From assembly GCA_018296165.2 (NCBI GenBank), contig JACKQL020000003.1, positions 558,001 to 622,000 of the forward strand: 64,000 nucleotides of DNA. The letters run 5' to 3'. Position 1 is the first letter of the stretch, and every line of letters starts with the position of its first letter. Positions 20,636 to 32,106 of this stretch are shown piece by piece. Source of the DNA: Termitomyces sp. T153 (taxonomy: Eukaryota; Basidiomycota; Agaricomycetes; Agaricales; Lyophyllaceae). The position numbers were made by a program, and so were the translations under genes. The notes under the pieces are model-generated. The model made no database searches and was not told the origin of the DNA. It was given only the letters and a program-made list of their open reading frames with translations.

Positions 20636-21969
20636 TTACGACTCAATGCTTGTTTCCCTTTTCTGGGGATGTAACTTCTGATGATATCCTGAATATATGT
20701 ATTTCAGTACTGACAAAGCAGCCGACATCGAATCGTTACTTGCAGTTTGGGCCCCGAAGGTAATAGCTCCGATAATAGGAACTATAAACATCCATCAGAA
20801 TTTGTGTATTAAGGGCATCGGAAGTAATATGAGGGTGTTTACTTGTGGTGAGAACGATTCCCCAAACACTTGGAGCTGGAAGTTGACGTGTCATACTTAC
20901 CACTGAGAGGCTACAGGCATCGATGCAGATTAGTCCCGTTGTCAGGCGATCGAGACGGGTGCTCACCCCAGTGCTACGTTTCCAACGAGCGTGAACAAGA
21001 CCAGCCTAATGTAGAGAGAAAACGAGATATCCGTTTGACTGTATTCACTCAAACGGCGTGTGGTACCACTATTCTTGTAGAGAATATACGTCATGTGAAC
21101 TAAATTTGTTCTTTAAACCAAATTATCCTCGTTTTGAAGCCAAGACGACGCACTATCCAAAGGAAAGACGATTATCGCAGCGATGATGACTACGATGCAA
21201 TTTATGGTAGGACTAATAATCATTAGCATCATGAATGCCTTGAATTTGTGCATCACTCACGGTAGTGGCGATGTGACAATGCAATAAAGCTGATTTGGAG
21301 AGCGCTGTACCATGGAAGGATTGGAAACTGCCTGCACATGATGCAGTGGACACAGTTTGAACACAAAAGGGTGTAGATAACATACAAGGGAAGCTGTAAT
21401 AATATTCTGGAAGCAAAAGGCCACCCAGGGCATTATGACAAGCTGAAAGGAGTGAAGTTACCATCTGACCTGGCTCGATTGCCTACTTACTGCGTTTTGC
21501 GTTCGAGACTCTGTCTTGTTCTCGAAACCACCGAAAACAACGACCGACACTTGTAGGTAGAACTTCATATGAGGATTTATCATGTATAACATGGTTTTTG
21601 AGATGAAGAACACCTTACATCTATGCCAAAAGAGGTGTATGAGACAGCACAACTTGACGAGAGTCGTAAGTAGAACGTCACAACAAAATATATCTGTCGC
21701 GGAACAACTCACAGCAGCGGAGAGCTGTACACCAACGAGGCTTGGAGGAAGCATAGACCATATGGTGGATGCTGGGTTGTACGCTGGCGTCCAATGAGGA
21801 GGAGATAGGTTATTGCATACAAAATAAATGAAAGAATGAGGCCAGCCCAGGTCGTCTTTCTGCATACACCAGCGAAAAGAGTTGGTGCCAGCACGGCGAC
21901 ATTCAAGAAGAGGCCAAGGCAAGCGAAGGCATCAAATATGACAATCTCTGCAAAATTGGCGGCCTCCAT
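20636..21969 (-). CDS. Seven-transmembrane receptor-like fungal protein
   Basis: Read on the minus strand, the first exon starts MEAANFAEIVIFDAFACLGL and runs through two hydrophobic spans to PPYGLCFLQASLVYSSPL. Later exons give IMPWVAFCFQNIITASLV, then VQRSPNQLYC followed by PTINCIVVIIAAIIVFPLD, then SLYIRLVLFTLVGNVALG, and finally VPIIGAITFGAQTASND with the stop at 20636-20638. This order matches a family of 7TM proteins common in mushroom genomes that resemble GPCRs. Exons 1-2, 4-5 and 6-8 join with normal GT-AG introns. The small exons between 21480 and 21710 do not join in one clean frame in my reading, so the model there is uncertain and a defect is possible. Ligand and function are unknown. 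Confidence 0.6.
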
Positions 21970-23047
21970 TTCCAGCGTGTTGTTTAACAAGTCCGGCGTG
22001 CTAAACTTTTTCGGGATCAGTACATGGGCAGTAGGTCAGAGATCTGCCACTGCATGCCTACATTTGTTTCTTTATATCTCATCTCTATGTATCTTTGCAC
22101 ACGGCCACCAGATCATGAGGATCACGATGAAGAAATTAAACCAAATTGTCACTTGAGCAACTCAGAACTGACTCGGACAACGAGAGGATTTGTGAGCATT
22201 GGCAGCAGCAATCATTACGTAGTAACATAAACGACCTCGCAGACAGACAAGGCGAGAGGTTTCAACAGCTGCTGGGACGCCGAAAACTTGCTATTGTAAC
22301 TAGGTGTGATTTGATAATCAAAAAGATGCGAGAGGGGAAAACATGATCTGATATGATTTTTGGTGAATTTTGGAGCGATTTTGGGGGCGTCCTGAGGGCT
22401 CAATGAAGTAGCTCGTAACAAAACTAGATGGAAACTGAGCCAAGAGTGACGTGCCAATAGACTAGAATTACCCATGTTCAGTGTTGGAGAGGTAAGTTAG
22501 TAATAAGAGCAAAAGTTCTTAACGCGGATCAGGAAATTTTCCGGAACTCGACGTAGAAACGCTCAGGCTGGCAATGATGATTGATTTTGTCAACTGCTAC
22601 TTGCTTCAAATATATCAATCTGAGTATCCATCCATGTATCCATAGTGTTTCTGTATTATTTCGCTTCAATCACCAAGCCCAAAAAGTACAGTAGGCTTCG
22701 AAAATCGAAATTTGACACAGCCATGTTTTTACTAGTGAAAGCAAGCGCGGCTGCCAGTATTTTCAGGCCTATCCGACTAACATGAGCACCTTTGACCAGA
22801 CAGAAGTCGTAGTTGAGTTTTAGAAATTGTCTATTGTATGCTGTTGTCGCTGCCTGGCGGCCCTGGCCTGAATACGAAGCAGCGCTTTGGAAGACATAGG
22901 CTACCTTGTGATCATTACAGCTTTATCCAGGGGAATCTTGAGAAAACGTTCGCGGAAAGAAATGAGAGTTGAAACAGGCACAACTATTTCTTGCACGAAG
23001 AGACATGGGAGTTGACTATAGATGCGTAGATAACCCGACACTCCCAC
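21970..23047. other. Intergenic region
   Basis: No gene was recognised in about 1.1 kb. It holds the divergent upstream side of the 7TM gene and the 3' flank of the lyase gene. Short frames near 22020-22350 have no protein-like features. Confidence 0.4.
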
Positions 23048-24060
23048 TTAGAGTTTCTCAGTGACCTCAATAATGAAGTCCTTGAAGTACGCCTTCTGAT
23101 CCTTGGGCGACGCGTAAGCAGTTTTCGAGCCTAACTGAGAGATCAGATAAGTTTAGACAATGGGTTTGAGCTAACGCACTGCCGCCGAAGAACGTATGAA
23201 CCATAGCGCCAGCAATACGCCCTTCCTTACTTCCTCTCAATTCCAATCCCGTAACAGAGATCTTTGATTGTCCGTCTTGAAAAATTTCGATCTCTCCATT
23301 CATTTTTCCAACGTCATTAAGCTTGACACGCTCGGAGAGTTCGGTCCATTTGCCGGGCGTGAACTTGTACTTTCCAGTGCCTATGGATGCGCCATACTTC
23401 ACATCACATTCACCTTTACAGACAGCAAGGTGCTGGTTCGAGGTGGGAAGATATGCGTAGAGTTCTCCGTCGCCGTGTTCTCGCCACATCAGACGAGCAG
23501 ACCAACAATTATCACTGGCATAGTGGATTAAAACGGCAACAGAACAGCGATGAACAGGAAACACACTCATGGTGTCCACCAGCGCACGTCTTGGCAACAC
23601 CAGGATTTGAGCCTCCGTCTAAAAATATGCTCAATATACATCGTACACATCGTAGAATCAGAATCTCACATAAACCAGGCATTTTTCCTGCTAGCTGGAA
23701 GTCAAATCCGTCCTCGAATTTAACCTTATAAGTGAGCCTGGCTTCTTTGGCACTGGTAATATCTACCCCAGGTCCACCAGAAGCCTCAAATATAAAACCA
23801 GAAATTCCTGGCCCGGGTGGCTTTGACCCGGCATATGAACCTTCGGGATAGTGCCCGATCAGTACTACTTCGTTTTGAGGATCTTTTCCAATGTACGACT
23901 GCTTGAACCCGCCACTGATTCCGAAGGACGACTTGGCATTACCACCAATAGTGTTAGGCCATCCGCTGTCTGCTGCCCTCGCACGGAGATGACCCGGAAT
24001 CGGCGCAGCTAGAGATGGGAAAGCAGAGAGGGATGCAAGAAGAAGAACCGCGAAGAGCAT
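23048..24060 (-). CDS. Secreted polysaccharide lyase, family 14-like
   Basis: The minus-strand model is complement(join(23048..23130,23180..23514,23567..23618,23670..24060)), 286 aa, frame kept through three introns. The chosen start gives a clear signal peptide (MLFAVLLLASLSAFPSLA, cut before APIPG); an upstream in-frame ATG at 24177 would bury it. The fold region shows EARLTYKVKFEDGFDFQLAGK, then KMPGLYGG, SARLMWREHGDGELYAY, CDVKYGASIGTGKYKF, WTELSERVKLND and HTFFGG, the order seen in PL14-type lyases of fungi. It should cleave uronic-acid-containing polysaccharide outside the cell by beta-elimination; substrate is not readable here. The C-terminus ends KDFIIEVTEKL. Confidence 0.85.
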
Positions 24061-24590
24061 GGCAAGCTGTTTAAGGAGAAGAGAATATAGCGGATGAAAC
24101 AAGCTATTAGTTGACCTGCAACTCGAGAGGTGGAATTGTCCAGCAATGAACGGAGGGCGACCGGGCGAAGGACTCAAAAACCATGCCGAGTCCTTTTATG
24201 TATCACTAGACCGTGTCTGGCCGTGATCGCATGAAAGTGCTCTGATGGGAATGAAACGTAACAGGTGGTACTGTACGGTTACCGATGATGCTGATCAACT
24301 CTATGACGACGCTTCGTGTGATGATCATGATATAGTACCCTGAACTTGCAGACTCTATGCTTCGATAATGGACGACCATTTCACTCACCAAGTTTCCACA
24401 CACATCAGGTAGGAACGCCAATTGTCATGTGCTTCCATATGAGTAAGTTCTGACATTCAATTTAGAGTCGCCCCAGTATTGATGCATGTACAAAGAGTTA
24501 CAAAACAAAACAACCTGTGCATTTGCAGCAGTTGCCGGCAAATTCATGAAAAGTCTGGTCAAGCGACAAGATGGCTGGAGTTAAGCACGG
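24061..24590. other. Intergenic region
   Basis: Upstream region of the lyase gene on one side and 3' flank of the next minus-strand reading frame on the other. No further gene is seen. Confidence 0.35.
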
Positions 24591-24607
24591 TCATCTGCCT
24601 CTCAAAA

Positions 24608-25093
24608 TCAAGAACTCAAGTAAGGGGGACCCATTGACAAAAGGCGATAGGGAAACAGCTTACCGGTCAAGGACGTGATGATCAAAACACCAATGACAAC
24701 AGGATTGTTCATCAGAAGAGCAATTCTCCCATTCTGGTGGAGAATGCACATACAAGTGATGTTAGTGGTGGTTACCAGGGCCAAGAAGAGCAGTGAAAGT
24801 TGAATGAGTAGACCCTTGACACAAGGCTTGAGTAATGGGGATATCCACGAACTGGCAAAAGGTCCCGTTCGTACGCCAGTGCGTTGACGCCGAAGACTGA
24901 ATCTCAAACCCAGCCCAGTTTCCAGAGGTGAATTGTGTTCCAAGTCGTTTGGGATGTCGAAAGGTGGATTAGGGTTTGGTTCCAGCAGAAGACAATGAAG
25001 TAGGGTCAATACCAATACCCAAATGGAAAAGTTCAGAAGGATTTGAGGACGCCCGCAGGGAGTCAACTTGAATAGTCTGAACATCTTTTTCAA
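24608..25093 (-). CDS. Hypothetical membrane protein, probable partial exon
   Basis: One open frame of 161 codons. It has hydrophobic spans at ILLNFSIWVLVLTLLHCLLL, GLLIQLSLLFLALVTTTNI and NNPVVIGVLIITSLTG. A GGTAAG donor follows the last span, and a downstream piece reading QMTVLNSSHLVA then stop (near 24570-24605) could be the final exon. Upstream coding exons at 25110-25350 are possible but not provable. I do not recognise the family. It lies between the lyase and the sugar transporter, all on the minus strand. It could also be the end of a larger 7TM gene. Confidence 0.35.
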   Translation of the reverse strand: MKKMFRLFKLTPCGRPQILLNFSIWVLVLTLLHCLLLEPNPNPPFDIPNDLEHNSPLETGLGLRFSLRRQRTGVRTGPFASSWISPLLKPCVKGLLIQLSLLFLALVTTTNITCMCILHQNGRIALLMNNPVVIGVLIITSLTGKLFPYRLLSMGPPYLSS

Positions 25094-26277
25094 GTGTTTC
25101 TGTGGAGCGATTAGCGAAATCGATCAAAAACGACTAAGCGCAGTACCACAACTGTCTCTGTCACTAGTGAATTATATACACTATTGGTTGAGCCATATGT
25201 AGAACTCAGAATATGAAAATTGGAAGAGCTCTCACCAACGCAGGCTGCTACTATTTTTCTAGCACATGAAACGCTAATGTGAGTTCCCGTAGAAGAGGTG
25301 TGGTTGTGCAACTCCTGGACCAGCCCGACTGCACTAATTGGTGTCAAGCGCGAAAATCAGAAAGAGATTCTCAAAGTATCAAAACCAGGAGAGGAGCTTT
25401 CATGTGATGACATCTCCCATAGAAATCAAGCTAGAGGTAGCGATATTTTGACGAGTAAGTACAATCTAATTTGAGAGGTCTTGCTTTTTGGAGTGAAACT
25501 ACTAGAGATGCCAGTTACAAATCACGTGACTCGCACGCAAATAACATGTCGCCAATACCCTTCGGGGAATCAAACGATGGACGCAATTGAGTTTAACGTG
25601 GGCTGGCCTTCATGCAGACCAAGCTTCCACTGGCTGAATAGGTGACGGCCAAGTTGAGACTTTTGGCAGAGCAGATATTTTGTGAAAGGTAGAACGGCCT
25701 TGGGGCACAGGGGAAATCTATTCGAGAGCCTGAGGATATTTTCGGGGTCAGTTGTCGACTCATTCTTCTCTTCATCTCTCTTGTTCGGTTGTCATCCTCT
25801 AATGAATTCTCTCTATCTTTCTCCTCTTGCTGGCACTTCACCGATCCGAAATCTCCCTTTTTGTTCTCACATTTCCTCTCCGCTCTTTTGCTGATAACCT
25901 CGTCTCCTCACTGGATCTGATGTTTTCCTAACATCTTTTCGCATCGAGCCTATACTATAAACCCAATCATAATCGCTGACTCAGACCGCTATTGTTGAGG
26001 TCCTATGACACCTGCGAGACTGGAGCAGTACACTAAGCTATAGATTCGCTTTTATCTACTTTTTCTGGCATCTCATATTCCCTGCGCCCGTGTTAGGCTC
26101 ATTAGTCATAAGCGTTGAGACGCGCTGAATGAAAAGAACTAGGGTGCATCGGTGGATTTGGATTTGAATTTTGCAGTTGTAATGCCCTCTGAAGTGCATA
26201 GATAACACTGTCATCGGTCTTCTCAGAACTTATATGCGAAGTCGATTTTCTCTGAGTCCCATTTATACAAGGGTATA
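25094..26277. other. Intergenic region
   Basis: Mostly non-coding. A hydrophobic minus-strand frame at 25111-25347 may belong to the membrane gene downstream. The region 25380-26270 shows nothing recognisable except pyrimidine-rich stretches near 25760-25900. Confidence 0.35.
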
Positions 26278-28385
26278 TCACACTCTGGATAACAGCCGTG
26301 TAGATTCTGAAGCGTCTCCTTCATGGTCACCGCTTTGTTCTTGTGCAAACAGAAGGATGTCAGCAATAGTCGTAGCGAAAGCACCAGGACCATAATCACC
26401 TCTTTCCTCCCTTTCTGCAACGTGTGCAGCGCGTGCCTCAGCAGTTACGGCTCCGAAGATGACGTCCATGTCCTCAAGACTACGTCCTTTTGTTTCAGGG
26501 AGGAAACTGGTGATAAGAAAAGGAAGAGAAAGGGCGAAGGCAGTTGAGCAACTGTATCAGATGGAGATAGGAAAAGTGAACATACAAAGCAAAAACTGCC
26601 ATCGCACCAATGTTCACCACCCCGAACAAGAAGAAAATCCCGTATTCCAATCGTGCAATCAAATCGGGCGTAGCCTTCGCTACTACAAAGTCTACATTGC
26701 TGGTCAGTATTAAATCAAAATTAAGAGCACAATACACACTCCAAAACCACTGTGACGCGCTCGCCACTGCCAACCCATAATGTCTCGTTCTGGTTGGAAA
26801 GATCTCCGCAGCGTATATCCACGGGAGAGGGCCCCAGCCTATGGAGTAGAAGCATACATATAGGTACAGAAGTGCTGCCATGACCTTAGCTGCCAATGTT
26901 GTGGTCGGGTCTGCAGTAGGATCGGAATCCGACGTCGAGGGGTACGTCTTCAGCAGGACACCAATAACGAGAAAGAGAGTACCCATGCCAAGGGAGGAGA
27001 TGAGCAGGGGACGACGACGGCCGAGAGTCTCGACAAGGTAAAAGACGAAGATGATGGTTGCAAGGAGCTAGCCAAGTTTGTGTAAAACACAGGCTAGGAA
27101 AGGAGAAGGGAAAACGTACCTTGACGAAACCGTACACGCCTGACGCAAGCAGCGAGTTCTTCGTTCCCGTAAAACCGATAGTCTGGAATACCTGAGGAGC
27201 ATAGTACCTGATATCCTAGCAAAATCAGATCTCATCCATAGACGAAACGAAACGAAAAAGCACCCAACAGAATTCTGTCCGCTCCACTGCTGTAATGCAA
27301 AGATGCTGGAAGCAATTCCAAACCTGACACCCTCGCCCTTGCTCGTAAGTACATCCCAGAAACTGAGTCCCTTTCTCGCATCACGTTCTTCCCCTGCTTG
27401 TGCCTCGATCTCCGCCATTTCGTGCATGACGCGGTAGGACCAGGGTAGTTCGTTGCGCAGGTAGGCTAGGGTGTGCAAGGCTGAAGTAGTCTGACCTATG
27501 GAAGATAGATAGCGGGGCGACTCCTGGATTACAAGCGTGGTGTTAGAGAGGAGTAAAGAAGTGTATGGAGTAGATTCACCTTGACAGTTAGCAACCCGAA
27601 GAACATGATACTCGCAGGAATGAGTTGGACGCCAAAGGGAATTCTCCAAACGTTAGGCCCTGCGATTTCGTACAGGCTTATCCCAAAGTTGATGAAGTAT
27701 GAGAGCATTACCCCGGCTGCGACCTGTATCCCATTCCTTGAGACGATCATTCATTAAAATTGTGTAGGTGGAGCTCACCATGATCTGGAATATCCCAGTG
27801 ATCCTCCCTCTCACTTCTTTCGGAGCGCATTCGGACACAAATGCAGGCGCGACTGCAGATATACCCCCTATGCCAAAGCCTGAGATGGCACGTCCAGCAT
27901 AAATAAGTTCAAGCCCGTAATGCTCATGATCATGGGCTGCAGTCGCGAGGATTGCACCTACTGAGAACACGAGAGTGAAGAAGGATAAGGTCATTTTGCG
28001 GCCGAGCTTGGCTGGAGAAAACGGGGAGTTACAGCATACAAACTTGAGTTGAAATCATCATAAGAACTCACAAGAAATAGGTGCAGAGCCCAAAGCACCA
28101 AAGAACGCACCGGCCTGCAGAACTGAAACTACAATTGACGATACTTCGTTCGTACTCTCCTTGTTCTGGGTTCCGTCGGCGTTATGCAGGCCAAACTCTT
28201 GCTGGAAGTACGGCTGAGACACGATACCACCTGCGACACCTGAGTCGTACCCGAAAAGCAAGATTCCCCAATATGCTATGAATGCGAGGTCTGCGAACAT
28301 TGTGATTGGTCAGGCGAAAGAAAGATGCTCAGGAATACATACAATAGACACGGCTGTTATTATGAAAACTTGGGCCGATGGTCAT
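26278..28385 (-). CDS. MFS sugar/quinate-type transporter
   Basis: About ten minus-strand exons. The start exon (28385..28343) reads MTIGPSFHNNSRVY and joins to LAFIAYWGILLFGYDSGVAG. Then come LGRKMTLSFFTLVFSVGAIL, GRAISGFGIGGISAVAPAFV, ECAPKEVRGRITGIFQIM, VWRIPFGVQLIPASIMFFGL, ESPRYL, GQNSVGYYAPQVFQTIGF, the long GWGPLPWIYAAEIFPTRTRH segment, NFVVAKATPDL and FLPETKGRSLEDMD. These are the sugar porter signatures (RGR after helix 4, PETKG after helix 12). Wording around helices 4-5 is closest to fungal quinate permeases. It has 12 expected spans and acts in the plasma membrane as a proton symporter. All junctions I checked keep frame. A decayed paralogue lies at 35.2-36.7 kb. Confidence 0.88.
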
Positions 28386-28979
28386 AGCGTCATGAATGAG
28401 GGGAAGAAATATGGTATTTGAAGAGGCATGATGAACGTATGATTCAGAAGGTTATTTCTATTTGACATTTGTGATTGTTGTGATCAAATATTGGAATCGT
28501 TTCTGATTTACACAAGTATACCTACAGGCTCTAGTATAAGTAAACTCTGAAGCATCACTTCACTTGTTCATCCGTCCGCTTATTCTTGTTGAAATGATTA
28601 ATTGATGATTGATTACTCCTATTATTTTAAGGGAGCGCTGGGGCATCGCCCTATGTCCTCCCCCGCAGTATGTACAGGTGTGATTTACGGACACTCCTAA
28701 AGTACTCTGGCCCAAAGCCTTTTCAGGCCTGCCAGTTACACCCCGTAGCCACTTTACTACAGTTTGATCCTGTTGGAGTTCATACAGCCCTCACATTAAA
28801 TCCCCTACTATCTGCCATTAATGTGCCATCCCTACTAATACTGTTGAGTATGGGCCATTGCGGCACACGGCAAGTCCGAGGTCTAATTGGGAAAGTACAA
28901 TATATTTGGTCCAAACATACATATATAGCCAATGTAGCTATCTCAGTTCCAGATACAAGACATATCTAATGGTCCATTA
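28386..28979. other. Intergenic region and edge of the CpG-poor island
   Basis: Promoter side of the MFS gene up to about 28620. From roughly 28650 on, CpG becomes rare and repeat-like sequence begins. No gene is seen. Confidence 0.4.
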
Positions 28980-29879
28980 TATTTGATCATTTGGTGTCCT
29001 GTCAGTCCGTTATGGTACCATACATCATTGTTCTTATCTATATACTGCTTGTGAAGTGGTTATTGCTGTAATACACCACATGCTTTAACTTATACACATA
29101 TGTTTTCACTGTGTCAACAGCAAATATACATATGCTATCATTGATATGAATGTTGACAGATGATATGTCAAAATATAGCAAAGGTGGTGCATGCAAGAAT
29201 TGGAAGACCCTTATAAGATTCTTTCCACAAGACTGACATGGAGAATCTGTATGTAACCAGAAATTTTCTAAATGATCACTAATCAAACCTCTTTCAGTCA
29301 ACAATATTATCATACATGATTTTGACTGTGCTCTGTGCCAGCTTCCTCTGTGATGTTCAGGGCATATAGTGTACAAATCAAGTATATTTTGTCTACATAC
29401 TGAAAGTTTATTTGTCAATACATGCACCGATGTATATTCACTGAAAGGGAACATAACTGGTTTTTTAGAGCTTAGGCAAATGTGAAGCCATTCTCTGCAT
29501 TCTTCCAATGCTTTGTTATCACCTGAACTGATATTTACAAAATCTTTTACTATTTGGGTAGTCAGTTGAGGACTTATCTCATTCATCTTGTGTGACCATG
29601 GTATTGCATCCTCTCTACACACATTGAATAGTATAGAAATGAATGAGTCATAAGTGCAACTGTTTGAGCTCCATTCACAAGCAAAGAAATATTGTATATT
29701 TGCAAGTCCAGTGTGAGATGAAGCAAAATCATTCTAACATATACATTTGTTTGATGCTGAAGAATGATCTTCAGTTTTCTGCTTTCGGTTTTGTACTGAT
29801 GTGTCATTAGATGATTTAGCACCTTTGGCTGTGACAAAATTATTCTGAGAGGGTTCATCCTGTTGATGAAATGTTCCAT
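28980..29879 (-). pseudogene. Repeat-associated ORF fragment, possibly USP-like (C19)
   Basis: Two overlapping minus-strand frames (29879-29583 and 29622-29038) together read as one decayed protein. The later part has PCQSCGKNLIRVFQFLHAPP, then a strand with FDISSVNIHINDSI, and a YKLKHVVYYSNNHFTSSI run. The last one resembles the end of a ubiquitin-specific-protease-like domain (VxYxxxNHFTS). That domain occurs in repetitive ORFs of mushroom genomes. CpG is scarce. It directly abuts the LTR-like sequence at 29880. The identification is tentative. Confidence 0.4.
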
Positions 29880-30280
29880 TGTTTCTTATCTATTATTTGC
29901 CATGGTGCTGTAAGGGCAACCTCTGGAGCATCAGATTGGAGTCATGCAGCTAGCAGAGGGGAATCCAAAGTATATTAGCAAAGTAGACAACAACACAATC
30001 AGTAACTAATTACCTAGCAGAGGGGAATCCAAAGAGAACAAGTCTAAGGATCCCTGCTGCTTGGTGTGGCACATCAGTGGGTGGCAGAGGCATGGGAAAT
30101 ACTGTACAGACAACTAGAGCTACTCCTAACCCTAGGGCAATGATTGCTGAGGTAATATGGAGAACTCCGCAGTTCTCCAGAGATCTCTGGAGTTCTAGAA
30201 AGAGCCCTGGAGATGTCAAACAAGCTGCAGAGGTGCTGGAATGAGTTGCGGAGGTCAGAAATAGAAGTCCCCTGACATCA
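29880..30280 (-). repeat. Putative LTR of the Ty3/gypsy fragment
   Basis: On the minus strand the sequence after the polyprotein end starts TGATGTCAGGGG (30280) and ends AGAAACA (29880), the usual TG...CA. It holds a duplicated TTTGGATTCCCCTCTGCTAG (near 29950 and 30030). No partner LTR or target duplication was found, so the boundaries are estimates. Confidence 0.45.
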
Positions 30281-31523
30281 CCCCCCCTCTAGCATGCAGC
30301 ATCTCAACATGCAGGGTAAAAGAAGTCCTTGATTGCTCAGTCCACTGGTGAGATAGGGTAGATTCCTTGTATGGCATGCGGGGCATCTGAATGTCTCCAG
30401 TGGAACTCCTTGATGAGTCTGGGGGCATGTACATTCTCCCATGGCTCCCAGGAGATATCTTCAATCCTGTAGCCTTTTCACTTCACCTTGTACTGTAGTT
30501 GTCTCTGGAATAAATGGCTATCCAAGATTTCCTCCACCTTGTATTCCTTGTTGTCATTGACCACCATGGGGGGTGGCAGAGGTGGTGGATGGTGCCCCAG
30601 AATAGAGTCCTTAGGGGCCAGAGTTAGTTTGACCATATTGAATGCCAGATGAAGCTGGCACATCCCCATGGGGAGCCAGAGTTGATAGGCTAAGGGTCCT
30701 ATCTGTTATTCCACTGTGAAGGGTCCCAACTGATGGTGCAACAGCTTTTTTGAGGGCCGGGTAGTTGGAATGTCAGAGGCATCCAGGTAGACCCAATCTC
30801 TGGGCTGATATTTGTGCTCCAGGGTCCTTCCATGGTTGTAATATTGTGCCATGTCATCCTTTGCCTTTGCTAGCACTGCCTGAGCCTCCTCCTGTGACCT
30901 CTTCATCCAGTCCACAAACTTGTTTACTGCCTCATTCTCTGAGGGTTGAGCCCAGAGTTCAAAACCCATGCGCAGATGCTGTTCCATGTCAAGGAAGAAT
31001 GAGGAGAACTGGGTGGACACATGAACATGGTTGTTGTATTGGAATTTGGTGTCAGGGAGGAGTTTGTCTCAGTCATCCTAGCACTTGTTGCAAAAGAGGT
31101 GGAGGTACTGCTCTAACTCCTGGTTTACATGTTCCATCTGGCTGTCAGACTGTGGGTGGTAGGCAGTAGTGGTGTGGAGCTTCACTCCAAGCAGTTGGTA
31201 GAGCTCCCTAGTGAACTCTGCCACAAATTGTGGTCCCTAATCAGAGACATAGGCATTGGAGAGGCTATGGAGCTTCCAGACATTCCTCTGGTACAGGTTT
31301 GCAGCACCCATGGCAGAGCAGGTGGTGTGGGTTGGAATGAAGTGCACTTGCTTGCTGTACAGGTCTATTACCACCATGATCACATTGTAACCATGAGCAT
31401 TAGGGAGCTCTATGATGAAGTCCATGGAAGCTGCACTCCATTGTTCCATGGGCATGGGTAGTGGGTGTAACTGTCCATAGAGGAGTTGGCATTGGGGCTT
31501 GGTCTGGAGGCAGAGATTGCATG
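30281..31523 (-). mobile_element. Truncated Ty3/gypsy chromovirus (integrase to chromodomain)
   Basis: The minus-strand reading starts inside the integrase zinc finger (CNLCLQTKPQC near 31505). It continues with MEQWSAASMDFIIELP and DLYSKQVHFIPTH of the catalytic core, GPQFVAEFTRELYQLLGVKL, and TAYHPQSDSQMEHVNQELEQ. It ends with a chromodomain (EYKVEEILDSHLFQRQLQYK, then VK-stop-KGY). Stops replace Trp in at least two places, including the chromodomain core, and at DQ/EQ positions. RT, RNase H and protease are absent. It is a dead 3' fragment of a chromodomain-bearing gypsy element, CpG-poor like its surroundings. Confidence 0.8.
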
Positions 31524-31572
31524 TTCATCTTTTAAAAAGTATAAAACATTGGGAAAGTTTTTTGAACCACTG
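31524..31572 (-). repeat. Solo terminal end of the mariner-like family
   Basis: The 49 bp match the end of the palindromic element at 3857-4979 (CTTTTAAAAAGTATAAAACA, then AGTTTTTTGAACCACTG). It is followed by TA at 31573-31574. Only one end is left; the other side is replaced by the gypsy fragment. Confidence 0.75.
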
Positions 31573-32106
31573 TAATTACAATTGGCTGACCATGATTTAG
31601 CCTTGAAGCAATGTGAATTGCCTTCACAAATAGTTTTTGGGCCTGTTCAGAAGACATAGTAGTAGGAAATTTGGACATATTCCCATTGGCAGGCAGAAGT
31701 TGATCATAGAACTTGTCTTGATCCTCTGGAGAAAGTCACTTTGTAAACTGATGAATAATAGTAGGAAAATAGGAATTTGGGTTTGTTGTATTGTGATTGT
31801 TGTGATTGATAAAAAAAATTCAGCCTATAGAGTATTGTTATCTCTAGAATGTTCAACAAGAGAAGTTGTAATTGCAGACTTGCCACATCTAGGGTCACCT
31901 GTGAGCCAAAGAAAGTTTCCTGAGTCCAAAGCCACATCACTGGCCCAATGCTTGATCTCATCCAAGCAGCCTATATGAATTCCCTTAGCACATGCATGCT
32001 TGTCTTGTGTCTCATGTGTTGTGTCTTTGATAGCTCATTTCAAAAGCAGACAATTAAGTTCTTTTTGTCTTTCTTTAGCAGCTTCAGCCTCTTGAGACTT
32101 TACTTC
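31573..32106 (-). pseudogene. NACHT domain fragment of an NLR-like gene
   Basis: On the minus strand the reading gives GCLDEIKHWASDVALDSGNF then LWLTGDPRCGKSAITTSLVE. This is a NACHT-type NTPase with an intact Walker A (GDPRCGKS). It continues INHNNHNTTNPNSYFPTIIH, then PANGNMSKFPTTMSSEQAQK and ends HGQPIVI, just where Walker B should begin. At that point, at a TA, the mariner end starts. At least three stops are present (TGA where Trp is expected, and one upstream). NACHT proteins of fungi are STAND NTPases often tied to self/non-self response. This copy cannot work. It may be the downstream half of the gene whose N-terminal exons lie at 32898-34630, but unlike them it has no CpG. Confidence 0.75.

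Noticed and set aside
23512..24177. Lyase start at the upstream ATG 24177
   Set aside because: It would bury the signal peptide that begins at 24060.
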